Shown in pieces: positions 56,027 to 64,000 of a DNA stretch of 64,000 nucleotides. Location of the stretch: assembly GCA_028823235.1 (NCBI GenBank), contig JAPKBW010000001.1, forward strand, positions 1-64,000, given 5' to 3'. The stretch comes from Longimicrobiales bacterium (GTDB taxonomy: Bacteria; Gemmatimonadota; Gemmatimonadetes; Longimicrobiales; Gaopeijiaceae). The translations under genes were made by a program, and so were the position numbers. The notes under the pieces are model-generated. The model worked only from the letters and a program-made list of their open reading frames with translations, made no database searches and was not told the origin of the DNA. The first letter of the stretch is position 1. Each line of letters starts with the position of its first letter.

Positions 56027-56581
56027 CTACATCGACCAGGGTGGGACTACGCCATTCATCCGGGCATACGCGATCGACTGCCCGAGGTGTTCGTTCATGT
56101 GTGTTACGAGCTGGAGGAGGACCGCCCACTCACCCACATCGCGGCCATACAGCGTGACCTCGTGCTCGAGGTCGGGCGCACTCATCTCTTCGGTGACGCT
56201 TCGCACATACGCGGTCGAGGCCTGCAGGATCTCAAGCGCTTCGTCCTTGTCCGTCACCTCCTCTTCCCAACGGCGATACTCTGCGGGCGAAACCGGCGAC
56301 TCCTGGCCGAGGTTCTCATGGAGGTACATGTAGTTGTAGCGAGCGATATGCATGTAGACCGAGACGACGCTTGTGACACCCTCGCCCGGGCTCCACGAAT
56401 ACACTGACATCGGCATGGCCGCGGCGAGAGCCTCAATCTTCGACGCCGACGCCCCGAACTGGCCTTCGAACTCAGTAAGAAAGTTTGGCGGCGCGCTCTG
56501 GGCAGCGAGCGTGAGGGGAGTCACAAGTCCTATGGCTAGTCCGAGCGCCACTCCTGACACCGCTCTGCGAAAGCCTCTCAC
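56027..56581 (-). CDS. Exported DinB-family protein
   Basis: A 184-residue DinB/YfiT-type four-helix protein with a signal peptide (to TLAAQS). DinB landmarks are WSPGEGVTSVVSVYMHIARYNYMYL, and LLQLVTHMNEHLGQSIAYARMNGVVPPW, giving the His residues of a possible metal triad. Most DinB proteins are cytoplasmic thiol-dependent metalloenzymes; the exported version is annotated in several soil and marine phyla. The start is GTG 56581 because it overlaps the upstream stop (GTGA), and the longer frame would overlap by 60 nt. Confidence 0.83.
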   Translation of the reverse strand: MRGFRRAVSGVALGLAIGLVTPLTLAAQSAPPNFLTEFEGQFGASASKIEALAAAMPMSVYSWSPGEGVTSVVSVYMHIARYNYMYLHENLGQESPVSPAEYRRWEEEVTDKDEALEILQASTAYVRSVTEEMSAPDLEHEVTLYGRDVGEWAVLLQLVTHMNEHLGQSIAYARMNGVVPPWSM

Positions 56582-58821
56582 CGGTCTGACACCGGTCGCG
56601 TGTCCTCGGCTTCTTCCTGAAGAGTCGCGAGCACCTGCTCCCACTCAAACGTGTCACTCACACCGCGCACGTAGTGATCCATCCATGCCATCTCGCTCAC
56701 GGCCTTCACGAGTCGGTTCCTCGGGTCCGGAATACCGTGGCTCCTTCCGGGATACATGAAGAGCTCGGTCGGCACCTCAAGCTTCTTGAGCGCCATGTGG
56801 AGTTCGACCGACTGCGGACTTGGGACTCTCGGGTCCCCTTCGACGACATGGATCATGGTCGGGGTCGCAGCGTTCGTCATGTACTTAAGCGGCGACTGGT
56901 CGAAGTACGTGTCGAAGTCCTCGTACAGAAAGCCGTCTCCGACGTAGAACTGCCTGTTCCGCTGGACGTCGCTCTGAGCATACATGCTGATCCAGTTCAT
57001 GGTCCCGGCCCCCGAGCTGATCGCCTTGAAGCGATCGGTATGCGTCAGGATCCAGTTCGACCAGTGCCCGCCAGCGCTCCAGCCGAGCGCGCCCATTCGG
57101 TCTTCATCGACAATTCCTTCTGCGATCAGATGATCGACCCCGGTCATGATGTCGTCGAAACCGAGGGTGAAGTAGTCGCCCACAATGTCCGTGCGATGCG
57201 CATTGCCGTAGTTCCGTGAGCCCCGGTAGTTGGGCTTCAGGACGGCGTACCCTGCCCCGGCGTACACCTGCGCGCTGTAGCCTCCGTTGAAGCGGAGCAC
57301 ATCGGCCGAAGCCGGTCCACCGTGAATCGCGACGATGAGGGGATACCGGGTCCCTTCCTGATAGCCGACTGGGTACACGAGAATCCCGCCGACCGTGTTG
57401 CCGTCTGTCGAGGTCCAGTTGACCTCGACCTCACGGCCTAGGGCGATGTCGTCGATCTGAGGATTGAGATCTACGAGCTGTGTCCAGCGCGAGCGGTCAT
57501 CGACATCGTCGATCCGGCCCACCGTGAACACCGTCGGCGGCGTCGCCGGGTCCTGGTAGTTGAGGAGAAGAGTTCCAGTATCTTCATCCCGATTCACCGA
57601 AAGCGAAGCCCGCTCCTTTGTGACCTGGCGTACTTCGTCCTTCTCGATGTCGAGCGCGTGCAGCTGATTCGTGACAGTCACGCCGGTATTGAAATAGATC
57701 GTCTTGGAGTCCTCGGACCAGAATCCGATCGAGACACTCTGATCAAAGTCCGAACCGAGCTTGCGGAAATCGCCTCCGCGGTCAGCCACCGCACGGAGAT
57801 AGACGCGGTTCTCGGTCATCGTGTACCCGTCCATCTCGTCAGGCGCTGAGAAAGCGATCCACTGACCGTCGGGTGAGAATTGGGCCCCGCTCTCTCCTAC
57901 CTCGAAATTCTCGGTGAGACGCTCGACCTCCCCGGTCGCAAGCTCCATGAGGTACTGGTCTGCATAGAGGCGGGAGCCTGTGATGTTTCGCTCGTACCGC
58001 TCAGGCGAGCCCCCGGTGAAAGACAGCCAGCCACCGTCGAGAGAGATCTCGAACCCATCGACGCTGTAGTTCGCATCTTCCGTGAGTCGTCGCTCACTCC
58101 CGTTAGAGACCGCAACGGTCCAGAGACTCGAAAGCGGAGTCTCCTGGTTCTTCACGTCGACAGTGAAGCCCTCCTCACGCCGACGCTTGTCGGCTTCGTC
58201 GAACCAGTCATCCCGTACGAAATAGATCGAGCCGCCGTCCGGACTCCAGTCCCAGTTTTGGACTCCCGCGGCAGCTGCTGTGATCTGGACGGCCTCCGCG
58301 CCGGTCAGGTCATTCGCGGGAAGCCGGTAGAGTTGCTGCCGCGCCTCGTCCCCACTGCGATACACCAGCCAAGTCCCGTCTGGTGAAAACGAATGCCCGG
58401 AGATCCCGTGCTCAGTATCCGTGACCTTCTGCGCCTCACCCCCATCGTGCCTCATCATGTAAAGCTGATTGTCGCTGTTGTCCGAATCGCGGTTCGAAGC
58501 AAATACAAAGAAACGGCCGTCGGGCCCCCACTGGGGCTGCGACTCGTCCTTGTCTTCGGTATACGTCAGCTGGCGACTCGAAGAAACGCCCTCTGCCATC
58601 GACACCACGTGGATGTCGGACTGCCGTTCATCTTCCTGCCAGTCGGGGGTCGTGACGGTGTAGAGCATCCAGGATCCATCGGGGCTCGGCGTCCATGCTC
58701 CACCACTTTTCATGTACTGGACGTCCATGAAGTCGAGCGGACGCTGCTGAGCGGCGACCATTGGAGCTGAGCCGCCTAAAAGAACGAGTGCTAGGATCAG
58801 GTGACGAGTGAGAATGCGCAT
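56578..58821 (-). CDS. Secreted S9 family peptidase
   Basis: A 747-residue S9 peptidase: signal peptide (ending MVAAQ), a TolB-type propeller (TPSPDGSWMLYTV, WSPDGGSIYFVRD) and a hydrolase domain with nucleophile Ser582 (LGWSAGGH), Asp in VEGDPRVP and His in YPGRSHG. The oxyanion phrase IHGGPAS is conserved. It is the first gene of the S9-DinB-aldolase-lipoprotein operon and is coupled to DinB by a GTGA. The start MRILTRHLI is used since the signal peptide begins there; a 30-residue in-frame extension precedes it. Confidence 0.9.
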   Translation of the reverse strand: MRILTRHLILALVLLGGSAPMVAAQQRPLDFMDVQYMKSGGAWTPSPDGSWMLYTVTTPDWQEDERQSDIHVVSMAEGVSSSRQLTYTEDKDESQPQWGPDGRFFVFASNRDSDNSDNQLYMMRHDGGEAQKVTDTEHGISGHSFSPDGTWLVYRSGDEARQQLYRLPANDLTGAEAVQITAAAAGVQNWDWSPDGGSIYFVRDDWFDEADKRRREEGFTVDVKNQETPLSSLWTVAVSNGSERRLTEDANYSVDGFEISLDGGWLSFTGGSPERYERNITGSRLYADQYLMELATGEVERLTENFEVGESGAQFSPDGQWIAFSAPDEMDGYTMTENRVYLRAVADRGGDFRKLGSDFDQSVSIGFWSEDSKTIYFNTGVTVTNQLHALDIEKDEVRQVTKERASLSVNRDEDTGTLLLNYQDPATPPTVFTVGRIDDVDDRSRWTQLVDLNPQIDDIALGREVEVNWTSTDGNTVGGILVYPVGYQEGTRYPLIVAIHGGPASADVLRFNGGYSAQVYAGAGYAVLKPNYRGSRNYGNAHRTDIVGDYFTLGFDDIMTGVDHLIAEGIVDEDRMGALGWSAGGHWSNWILTHTDRFKAISSGAGTMNWISMYAQSDVQRNRQFYVGDGFLYEDFDTYFDQSPLKYMTNAATPTMIHVVEGDPRVPSPQSVELHMALKKLEVPTELFMYPGRSHGIPDPRNRLVKAVSEMAWMDHYVRGVSDTFEWEQVLATLQEEAEDTRPVSDR

Positions 58822-58843
58822 GGGTTGCCTGCAAAGAACGGGT

Positions 58844-58936
58844 TCACATCTGCCGAACGTGTTTCCGGCGAAACAGGCAGGGATAATGGGCCTCGTGGAC
58901 CGGTTCGGCACGGGGCCAGGCGAAAGTCATGCGCAT
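58844..58936 (-). CDS. Short upstream ORF with strong ribosome-binding site
   Basis: Upstream of the S9 gene lies AGGAG, five bases, then ATG and a 30-codon frame (MRMTFAWPRAEPVHEAHYPC, then LFRRKHVRQM) ending 22 nt before the S9 start. The ribosome-binding site is better than that of the peptidase. It may be a leader peptide that couples translation, or a small protein. It is not recognised and has no membrane helix. Confidence 0.3.
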   Translation of the reverse strand: MRMTFAWPRAEPVHEAHYPCLFRRKHVRQM

Positions 58937-59013
58937 GGCTTCTCCTGGGGGGTGGCCTTTTCAGGCTCTACTTCAGAGCTCTAAACACCTCCACATGGCG
59001 CAATTTTCATGCC

Positions 59014-60993
59014 TCAGAAAGTCGCAGACTCCGACTCAGCGGTGCCCTCGGCGGGACTCTCAGCGACCCCATCTGCCGCGCCCACATCGAGGCCCACAAT
59101 CTTGAGCAGCTTTAGTGCGTTCCGGCTCGTAGCCAGACCGGGCCGCAGCACATAGTCGAACGAAAGCACACGATCGCCTTTTTCTTCGACCGTTTCGCGG
59201 AAATGAACCTTCGTGGACGTCGGATCGAGTTGCGGATCGTCATGCAACGTAAGGTCATGTGTCGTGACCGCCCCGATCGCGTTCGACGCGAGCAGATGCG
59301 TCACGATCCGCCGCGCGGCAACCCTCCGCTCCTCGGAATTGGTGCCCTGGAGCACCTCGTCGATGAGGTACAGAAGAGCCGGCTCCCCCGGACCGGCAGC
59401 TGCGGCGTCGACGAGGGCCTTGAGGCGCAGCAACTCGGCCATGAAGAGCGACACACCTCCGGTCAGCGAGTCCCTGATTCTCATCGAGCTAAACGTGCGG
59501 AGCGGGGACAGCACCACGCTTGTGGCACAAACGACCGATCCGGTCTGTCCGAGCACCGCAGCAAGGCCGATCGACCGGAGCAGCGTACTCTTCCCCGACA
59601 TATTTGACCCCGTGACGAGCAGGTAACGTCCTGGAGCGTCGAGACTCACGTCACTCGTTCGGACCACGTCGTCCGACAGAAGTGGATGCCCAAGTCCCTC
59701 GGCCTTGAGCCCAACGGCCGATTCGTCAAATTCAGGAAAAACCCACGACGGCTGATCGTGGGCGAGCGTGGCAAACGCCGAGAGCGCCTCCAGTTCACCC
59801 AGGGTATCGAACCAGTCGCCAACATGGGAGCCGGCCCGCACACGCCACTGCTCAAGTCCCCGGGCGACGTGGACATCCCACAGAAGGATCGGGGAGATCA
59901 CATGGTGCAGCATCGACGCGCGACTGTCTGCGGCATCGAGGAGACGTTCCAGTTTCCGAATCTCCTCCGAAGCCGGATGGCCAGTCTCACCACCCAGCCG
60001 GTTCAGGCGCGTGGACAGTTCCGGTGTAGGACCAACGTATCCCTCCCAGGCTGCGAAGAGACGATGGTGCCCGCGGAGTCCTCGACTGAAGCGGCTCGCA
60101 CGGTCGAGGAACGGCGTCAGAGCCTTTCCCCACCGCCACGCCAAGGCAGTCTGCACGACCCAGAGTAGCGCCCATGCCGCGAACGGCACCGGCAGCCCGG
60201 CGACCCAAGCGACGAACAGCGGGACCGATACAGCGGGCAACACACGTGATGCTATGACAGCCCACGCGGGAAGGGCTCCACCCTGCGTCGGGTCGAAAAC
60301 CGGAGGCGTCGCGAGCCATTTCGAGAACCCTGCCCATTGAGCTGGATCCATCGGGTCGATCAAAAGTGCTTCTACCGTGAGCGATTCCCGTCCGACTACG
60401 TCGTCGGCCAACCCTCTCACGGCGGGCTGACGTCCACGTATTTCGGAGGGGGTCGCCGGTGCCGTGAGCCATTGAGCCACCGTGGCCGAGCCAACAGGTG
60501 TGGGCGTGGGTCCGAGGAGTCCTCGAATAGACGCAGGACCAAAGATGTCGAGATCCACGATGTACGGATGCGTGTCGTCCTGGCCGGAGGTGGTTTCGAG
60601 TAGGGGGTCGACCGCACCGAATCGCTCGTACGCCTCAGCCAGCCCCTCCCAGTTCCTGGACGTCCGGTGCATGCCGGCTTCGCTCAGCAGGAGGGCGGCT
60701 TCCTGTCGCCGCAGAGCCATCTTCAGCTGCCGGTGATGCACTACCATCCAGAAAAAGCCGACCAGGGCCACCAATGCGAAGCCCGTCGGAAGCGCAGTCG
60801 GTAGCGGAAGCTCGTTCCTGACCGACGCCGCAACGGCGCCGACCACAAAGATAAGAAGCCTAGCGATCTCTACCTGCCTGGCCCGATGGGACAGAGTGTG
60901 GACGTCCGCGGAACGCTGCTCGAACGCCGCTCGGTATTGGGCACCCGGGTGGCTCACCTCTCCGGGATCTGCCACACTACTCGACCGATTCAA
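59014..60993 (-). CDS. Membrane-anchored MutS-like ATPase
   Basis: A 659-residue MutS-family protein with the C-terminal ATPase domain, Walker A GSNMSGKST and Walker B LLYLIDEVLQGTN, but no mismatch-recognition domain. Two pairs of hydrophobic segments (LLIFVVGAVAASV/FALVALVGFFWMVV and VLPAVSVPLFVAWVAGLPVP/FAAWALLWVVQTAL) predict a membrane-bound protein, so a standard mismatch-repair role is unlikely. The TTG at 60993 has GGAGG nine bases upstream; GTG 60999 or 61017 are alternatives, but 61017 would overlap the divergent VOC gene. Confidence 0.82.
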   Translation of the reverse strand: MNRSSSVADPGEVSHPGAQYRAAFEQRSADVHTLSHRARQVEIARLLIFVVGAVAASVRNELPLPTALPTGFALVALVGFFWMVVHHRQLKMALRRQEAALLLSEAGMHRTSRNWEGLAEAYERFGAVDPLLETTSGQDDTHPYIVDLDIFGPASIRGLLGPTPTPVGSATVAQWLTAPATPSEIRGRQPAVRGLADDVVGRESLTVEALLIDPMDPAQWAGFSKWLATPPVFDPTQGGALPAWAVIASRVLPAVSVPLFVAWVAGLPVPFAAWALLWVVQTALAWRWGKALTPFLDRASRFSRGLRGHHRLFAAWEGYVGPTPELSTRLNRLGGETGHPASEEIRKLERLLDAADSRASMLHHVISPILLWDVHVARGLEQWRVRAGSHVGDWFDTLGELEALSAFATLAHDQPSWVFPEFDESAVGLKAEGLGHPLLSDDVVRTSDVSLDAPGRYLLVTGSNMSGKSTLLRSIGLAAVLGQTGSVVCATSVVLSPLRTFSSMRIRDSLTGGVSLFMAELLRLKALVDAAAAGPGEPALLYLIDEVLQGTNSEERRVAARRIVTHLLASNAIGAVTTHDLTLHDDPQLDPTSTKVHFRETVEEKGDRVLSFDYVLRPGLATSRNALKLLKIVGLDVGAADGVAESPAEGTAESESATF

Positions 60994-61007
60994 CGACACT
61001 GACCTCC

Positions 61008-62081
61008 ATGCATCCACGCAATCTCTCTATTAGCAGGCGCTGCAGTTCAGCAGTACTAAGCGCCCTGGCCTTCTCCGCCTGTTCCGGAACGGACACTGGC
61101 GACAACGCCCCCGTCCGCCCGGACGACGTGCCCGCGTTACACCACGTCGGGCTGAATTCGCTTGATCCGGAACGTGCGATTGAATGGTATCTCAGCGTCT
61201 GGCCTTCCGCAGAGCGGGCCGAGGTGGATGGGATCCCTTCAGTCGCTGGGGAAATGTACCTCCTCTTCGACCAGGTCGGAGCGCCACCGCCCGGTGATTT
61301 CGTTCCAGAACTCGGTCGTTCGGACACACAGAGCGCGTTCTGGCACATCGGGGCCTTCGCGAACACCACCGATATGGACGGAGAACTTGGAGCCGCAGGG
61401 ATAGAACACTTGCCGCTGTACACCGGGCCGGAAGACCGCTCCGGCGTCTGGCGCTCTGGTCTGACGCCGTACAACGGAATCGTCAGTGCAGCAGATGTGG
61501 CGACGGCTGAACGAGTCGAGAATCGCCCGGGCGGCTTCAGCTACGTCTTGGCTCCGGACGGTGTGCTCTTCGAGTTCACAGGAGGCGCAGGAACCACCCG
61601 TTCGCTCTCACACGTGCACTTGTTCCAGGAGGAGCCGCAGTGCGCGGCGAACTGGTACGTAGAGTTTCTGGGAATGTCGCTGCCGCCGATCCGGAACGAG
61701 GACGACACGACCTCGCCAAGACCCCCATACGAACCCTGCAGGGCACCCACGGGGGAAGCTGGCTGGCCATCGCTCGAGACGGTCGGGACGATCCGCCAAC
61801 CAAGAGGTACCGTCGTACACGGTAGCGGGACGATCTCCTGGTATCCGCGTCAGTGCGCAGGCGGCCGTTGTGGCAGTGCCGAACCGCTCGTGCCGTCGCG
61901 AGGACAGGCCCTCGACCACGTCTCCTTTGCAGTTGAAGACGTCGCTGCTTGGCGAGCATGGCTCGGAGCGAACGACATCGTGATCCTCGAGGACGTCCAC
62001 GACTTCGATGGCGGACAGGCTTTCATGTTTGAAGGCCCTGACCGGCTGTCGGTCGAGCTGGTGTCTGGCACACGTCACTGA
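61008..62081 (+). CDS. VOC-superfamily lipoprotein
   Basis: A 357-residue lipoprotein (lipobox AFSAC, Cys25) with two vicinal-oxygen-chelate modules, recognisable from ALHHVGLNSLDPERAIEWYL near the start, SYVLAPDGVLFEFTGG in the middle and ALDHVSFAVEDVAAWRAWL near the end. VOC proteins include glyoxalases and ring-cleaving dioxygenases; metal residues are present (His in LHHVG, Glu in LFEF). The substrate is unknown. It is divergent from the MutS-like gene and followed within 14 nt by rsmD. Confidence 0.8.
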   Translation: MHPRNLSISRRCSSAVLSALAFSACSGTDTGDNAPVRPDDVPALHHVGLNSLDPERAIEWYLSVWPSAERAEVDGIPSVAGEMYLLFDQVGAPPPGDFVPELGRSDTQSAFWHIGAFANTTDMDGELGAAGIEHLPLYTGPEDRSGVWRSGLTPYNGIVSAADVATAERVENRPGGFSYVLAPDGVLFEFTGGAGTTRSLSHVHLFQEEPQCAANWYVEFLGMSLPPIRNEDDTTSPRPPYEPCRAPTGEAGWPSLETVGTIRQPRGTVVHGSGTISWYPRQCAGGRCGSAEPLVPSRGQALDHVSFAVEDVAAWRAWLGANDIVILEDVHDFDGGQAFMFEGPDRLSVELVSGTRH

Positions 62082-62095
62082 CCGACGAATTAGTC

Positions 62096-62626
62096 ATGCG
62101 AATTTTGAAAGGAAAGTTGGCCGGACGATCGCTGGTGTCGCCTAGCAGAAACGTTCGCCCGACGGCGGAGAGCGTGCGGGATCGGGGGCTTGAAGCGATG
62201 GGCGCAGATCTGACCAAGGCCCGGTTCTTGGACCTGTTCGCAGGGGCAGGTGGTGTCGGGCTCGAGGCGATATCGAGAGGAGCTCGGTCCGCCGACTTCG
62301 TGGAAAATGGCGGACCGGCTCTCCATTCGCTGAAGGCGAACGTTGCGGCGATGCGTATCGGAAAAAAGGCGCGCGTGTTCAAGAAGGACGTTGTCCCGTG
62401 GATCGAACGGCTTGGCCCCGACAGCTACGACATCGCCTGGGTAGACCCTCCGTATGGCTCACGGAAGCTCGATCGCGTGATTCAAAAGTGGAAACGCGAC
62501 GCCTTCGCGAGGATTCTGATCCTCGAGCACGATCGAGAGCACGACCTGCCGATCACGGGGGAGCACATCGACTTCGAAGGTCCCACCCGGATCACCATAG
62601 TCCGAGCTGAGCCGAGCCCGGAATAG
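62096..62626 (+). CDS. rsmD: 16S rRNA (guanine966-N2) methyltransferase
   Basis: RsmD methylates G966 of 16S rRNA during 30S assembly. The 176-residue protein shows the family plan: MRILKGKLAGRSLVSP start, VRPTAESVRDRGLEAM, SAM motif FLDLFAGAGGVGLEAISRGA, and the catalytic DPPY in VDPPYGSRKL. The length is normal. It lies 14 nt after the VOC lipoprotein gene. Confidence 0.93.
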   Translation: MRILKGKLAGRSLVSPSRNVRPTAESVRDRGLEAMGADLTKARFLDLFAGAGGVGLEAISRGARSADFVENGGPALHSLKANVAAMRIGKKARVFKKDVVPWIERLGPDSYDIAWVDPPYGSRKLDRVIQKWKRDAFARILILEHDREHDLPITGEHIDFEGPTRITIVRAEPSPE

Positions 62627-62731
62627 ACGTGGAGTCGGAGAACGAGGCCTGCGCCTCATGAACGTCGGAATCGACATTCGGGTGACAACGATGTCGGCGT
62701 CCGATACATCGACAACGTGATCGTCCGCTAG

Positions 62732-63196
62732 CTACTTCGCCGTCCAGGCGATCCAGTAGTCGTCGATCGAGTCATCGTCGGTCGCGAGTTCGTCATCTCC
62801 AGCAGGCAGATCATTCAGCCGCAGGATGTAGGTCAGGACATCTGTTACCTGCTGCCGTGACAGACTCCACGGATCGTCGTAGGGCATACGGTCGTTGATG
62901 TAGTACCAGAGCTGGAAAACCGACTGCGCCTCCCAACGGCCCTGGAATCCGGTGTCGGTCCAGTCCACCGCGTCGTGGCACTCCGAGCAGGTGGTTCGGA
63001 AGAGGTCCTCCCCACGATCGGCCTGAGCCATCGTGAAGATTCCGTCCGCGGTGGTCGGCTCGGCGGCCTCCTCTAACTCGGGCCCCGGCTGCGCGGGGGC
63101 TGGCGTCGGCCCGGATCCTGTTCCGGACGAACATGCTGCGAGAAGAGCTACCGCAAAGGGCGCACAAAAAGTGCGAACGGTCCTGGCCATCGGCAT
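62732..63196 (-). CDS. Monoheme cytochrome c lipoprotein
   Basis: A 154-residue lipoprotein with lipobox LLAAC (Cys22) and a Pro/Ala/Glu-rich linker to a class I cytochrome c domain. CSECH (70-74) is the heme site, and a Met in YYINDRMPYDDPW is the probable sixth ligand. RQQVTDVLTYILRLNDLPAG is the typical C-terminal helix. It tethers to a membrane and could accept electrons from periplasmic dehydrogenases such as QHNDH, though no link is shown here. MARTV two codons later is an alternative start. Confidence 0.88.
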   Translation of the reverse strand: MPMARTVRTFCAPFAVALLAACSSGTGSGPTPAPAQPGPELEEAAEPTTADGIFTMAQADRGEDLFRTTCSECHDAVDWTDTGFQGRWEAQSVFQLWYYINDRMPYDDPWSLSRQQVTDVLTYILRLNDLPAGDDELATDDDSIDDYWIAWTAK

Positions 63197-63413
63197 GCGT
63201 GTTTGGGAGGGTCCGCCCGTGAGCGGAGTGGCGGCACCGTTCAGTGCCTCCGTGCTCTTTTCAATCTAGGGGAACCCGGCGGGAGGCCGAAATATTGAAG
63301 TTCCCGACTAAGACCTGAGCCAGTCTAGCGCCTGAGTTCGAATCGTCGGTAGCCACGAGTGCGCGAAGAGCACCACGGCGCAGATCATGATTCCGTTCCA
63401 ACCTCGTGGGCAC

Positions 63414-64000
63414 TCAGATGCCTTCCATCGCGTCGAGCGGCATCCAGCCGACCTTGCCATCGTCGAGCACTACCTCGGCCCATGACCCGGTTCTCTGGTC
63501 GATACGGAGGCGTGTGCCCTCGTGCACTTCAAACAACGTCAGGTCGTCGTCCTCGGCAGGGGCCGAGCGGACCGCGACCACCGCGGCCATTACAATCGCT
63601 CGGTCCGGAGTCCCGATGCCGAGTTCACGCACGACGAGGTTCAAACCCATGACGGCGACGACGATCACTCCGGCCCGTGAGGACCACCGGGCGAAGCCGG
63701 CAACAGCGTCTGTCCTCGCGAGCATGCCGAGCATGAAGCCCGCGGCAAGCGTGAGCCAGCCACTCGCGACGGACGCGATCAGAATTGGGCGAGGCAGCAG
63801 TCGCACCCACCAATCCGCCGCGGAGAAGGCCCAGAAGGTCGGCAGCGGCTCGACGGCATCGACGGTCAACGACCTCGCGAGTTCCAGATTGGCGCGGGTG
63901 TCTGCGTCACCCGGAGAGAGAGACAGTGCACGTTCCCAGTGCAAGATCGACCGGGCGAGGTCGCCCGTCTTGAAGTAGGCGTTCCCAAGGTTGAACTGGA
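63414..64000 (-). CDS. BatE-like TPR/SH3 protein, 5' end beyond window
   Basis: This is the C-terminal 195 residues of a protein that runs off the right edge. The visible part starts in a tetratricopeptide repeat (FNLGNAYFKTGDLARSILHW, then ERALSLSPGDADTRANLELA). It then has two transmembrane helices (ILIASVASGWLTLAAGFMLG; AGVIVVAVMGLNLVV) and ends with an SH3-like domain (RIDQRTGSWAEVVLDDGKVG). This order matches BatE of the Bacteroides aerotolerance (MoxR-VWA) operons. The start codon is outside the window. Confidence 0.8.
   Translation of the reverse strand, partial: QFNLGNAYFKTGDLARSILHWERALSLSPGDADTRANLELARSLTVDAVEPLPTFWAFSAADWWVRLLPRPILIASVASGWLTLAAGFMLGMLARTDAVAGFARWSSRAGVIVVAVMGLNLVVRELGIGTPDRAIVMAAVVAVRSAPAEDDDLTLFEVHEGTRLRIDQRTGSWAEVVLDDGKVGWMPLDAMEGI

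Noticed and set aside
63308-63388. 26-codon minus-strand frame starting MICAVVLFAHSW after the BatE-like gene
   Set aside because: Hydrophobic and coding-like in composition but very short, with no ribosome-binding site or recognised relative; not enough to call.
1-64000. CRISPR arrays, insertion sequences, prophage genes, tRNA or rRNA
   Set aside because: No regularly spaced repeats, transposase or integrase motifs, or cloverleaf/rRNA sequences were seen by eye; tRNAscan and Rfam searches would settle this.

Overview
The window is about 64 kb of high-GC bacterial chromosome, densely packed on both strands, with many 4-base ATGA/GTGA start-stop overlaps. I see no rRNA, tRNA, CRISPR array, insertion sequence or integrase. 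The gene content fits a free-living heterotroph of the Gemmatimonadota type: many secreted S9 peptidases, a DUF5117-type metzincin, an M14 carboxypeptidase, a DUF1592/DUF1552/ankyrin cassette, lipoproteins and Tat-exported redox proteins. This assignment rests on gene content only; no marker gene such as 16S rRNA is present.

Layout. 1-2.7 kb: a terminator, a very short membrane-protein gene, and a membrane protein plus secreted amidohydrolase. 2.8-11.8 kb: a compact plus-strand operon recognised as a complete quinohemoprotein amine dehydrogenase (QHNDH) system. It encodes the diheme alpha, beta-propeller beta and CTQ-carrying gamma subunits, a radical SAM cross-linking enzyme, a flavoprotein Trp hydroxylase, an ABC exporter and a subtilisin-like leader protease. 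It is followed by a Tat-exported FMN 2-hydroxyacid dehydrogenase with an inserted CxxCH motif and a Sel1-repeat protein. 13.8-23.8 kb: an M20 hydrolase, a YhbY RNA-binding protein, and a minus-strand operon (lipoprotein, RND transporter, APC permease, aldo-keto reductase/Rid fusion) ending in a decayed GNAT acetyltransferase gene. 23.9-36.2 kb: a TolB-propeller/PHP hydrolase, an FKBP lipoprotein, two S9 peptidases, a class C serine hydrolase and nadA-nadC. 36.3-44.0 kb: a giant M14 carboxypeptidase, a DUF4399 lipoprotein and a DUF5117 metalloprotease. 44.3-50.8 kb: the DUF1592 cytochrome / DUF1552 / ankyrin cassette and a small secreted protein. 51.1-58.8 kb: a creatininase-like protein, a metallo-beta-lactamase-fold lipoprotein with an aminotransferase, and a four-gene operon of exported proteins (S9 peptidase, DinB, HpcH/HpaI-aldolase lipoprotein, lipoprotein). 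59.0-64.0 kb: a membrane-bound MutS-like ATPase, a VOC lipoprotein, rsmD, a cytochrome c lipoprotein and a 5'-truncated BatE-like gene.

Together the genes suggest a periplasm-centred nitrogen and peptide economy. Secreted peptidases would release amino acids and amines, an amino-acid permease and PLP aminotransferase would handle amino acids, and QHNDH would oxidise primary amines and pass electrons to cytochromes. Several of the longer gaps are not empty but hold decayed genes, found by reading across frames: a clear GNAT pseudogene at 16.9-17.3 kb and weaker cases at 15.7, 41.2 and 50.9 kb.
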